64,000 nucleotides of DNA from Glandiceps talaboti (taxonomy: Eukaryota; Hemichordata; Enteropneusta; Spengelidae): positions 16,288,194 to 16,352,193 of the forward strand of contig NC_135552.1 in the NCBI RefSeq assembly GCF_964340395.1, read 5' to 3'. Below the pieces are notes generated by a model that did no database searches, was not told the origin of the DNA, and saw only the letters and a program-made list of their open reading frames with translations. Positions 63,997 to 64,000 of this stretch are shown one piece after another (within the stretch, counting starts at the first letter, position 1; each line of letters begins with the position of its first letter). Made by a program: the position numbers and the translations under genes.

Positions 63997-64000
63997 AGTA

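Overview
This is animal nuclear DNA: AT-rich, with split genes (GT-AG introns up to about 12 kb), long microsatellites, tRNA-derived SINEs, non-LTR and Penelope-like retroelement remnants, and a histone gene with a metazoan-type 3' stem-loop. The two split genes look like kisspeptin-receptor (GPR54) family GPCRs. That family, together with hammerhead-bearing Penelope-like elements, suggests a marine invertebrate deuterostome (hemichordate or amphioxus-like) or a lophotrochozoan. The sequence alone does not settle the species.

Layout. (1) 3503-28265 (+): a three-exon peptide GPCR of 376 aa. Exon 1 is 3503-3856, exon 2 15368-15503 and exon 3 27625-28265. Its introns (11.5 and 12.1 kb) hold most of the repeats in the first half: a 29-bp-TIR element (4.9-5.2 kb), a Penelope-like relic with inverted arms, a nested SINE and a foldback hairpin (7.3-8.8 kb), a (TA)n-embedded palindrome pair carrying hammerhead ribozymes (11.0-11.6 kb), a dispersed repeat pair (16.2-16.85 kb), a hairpin at 22.3 kb, SINEs and a U6 snRNA 5' fragment near 25-26.6 kb, and a 70-bp minisatellite (26.9-27.2 kb). 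(2) 28.3-60.1 kb: intergenic DNA with one complete intronless histone H3 gene (37314-37724, +), a second Penelope-like fragment with GIY-YIG coding sequence and a hammerhead (41.9-42.5 kb, -), a TIR-bounded array of about 147-bp units (46.4-47.5 kb), many tetranucleotide arrays, and a 5'-truncated LINE (58.5-59.2 kb, +). (3) 60162-63910 (+): a second three-exon GPCR of 372 aa with the same intron positions, phases and central exon length (136 nt), so a paralogue of the first.

The receptors probably sense amidated neuropeptides at the plasma membrane and arose by local duplication. The H3 gene between them is unrelated to their function. It combines H3.3-type core residues with replication-dependent 3' processing signals and unusual substitutions, including Ser28 to Asn, and is the most interesting host gene here. 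The most interesting mobile-element signal is the set of three hammerhead motifs on the minus strand, two of them within perfect 78-nt palindromes.
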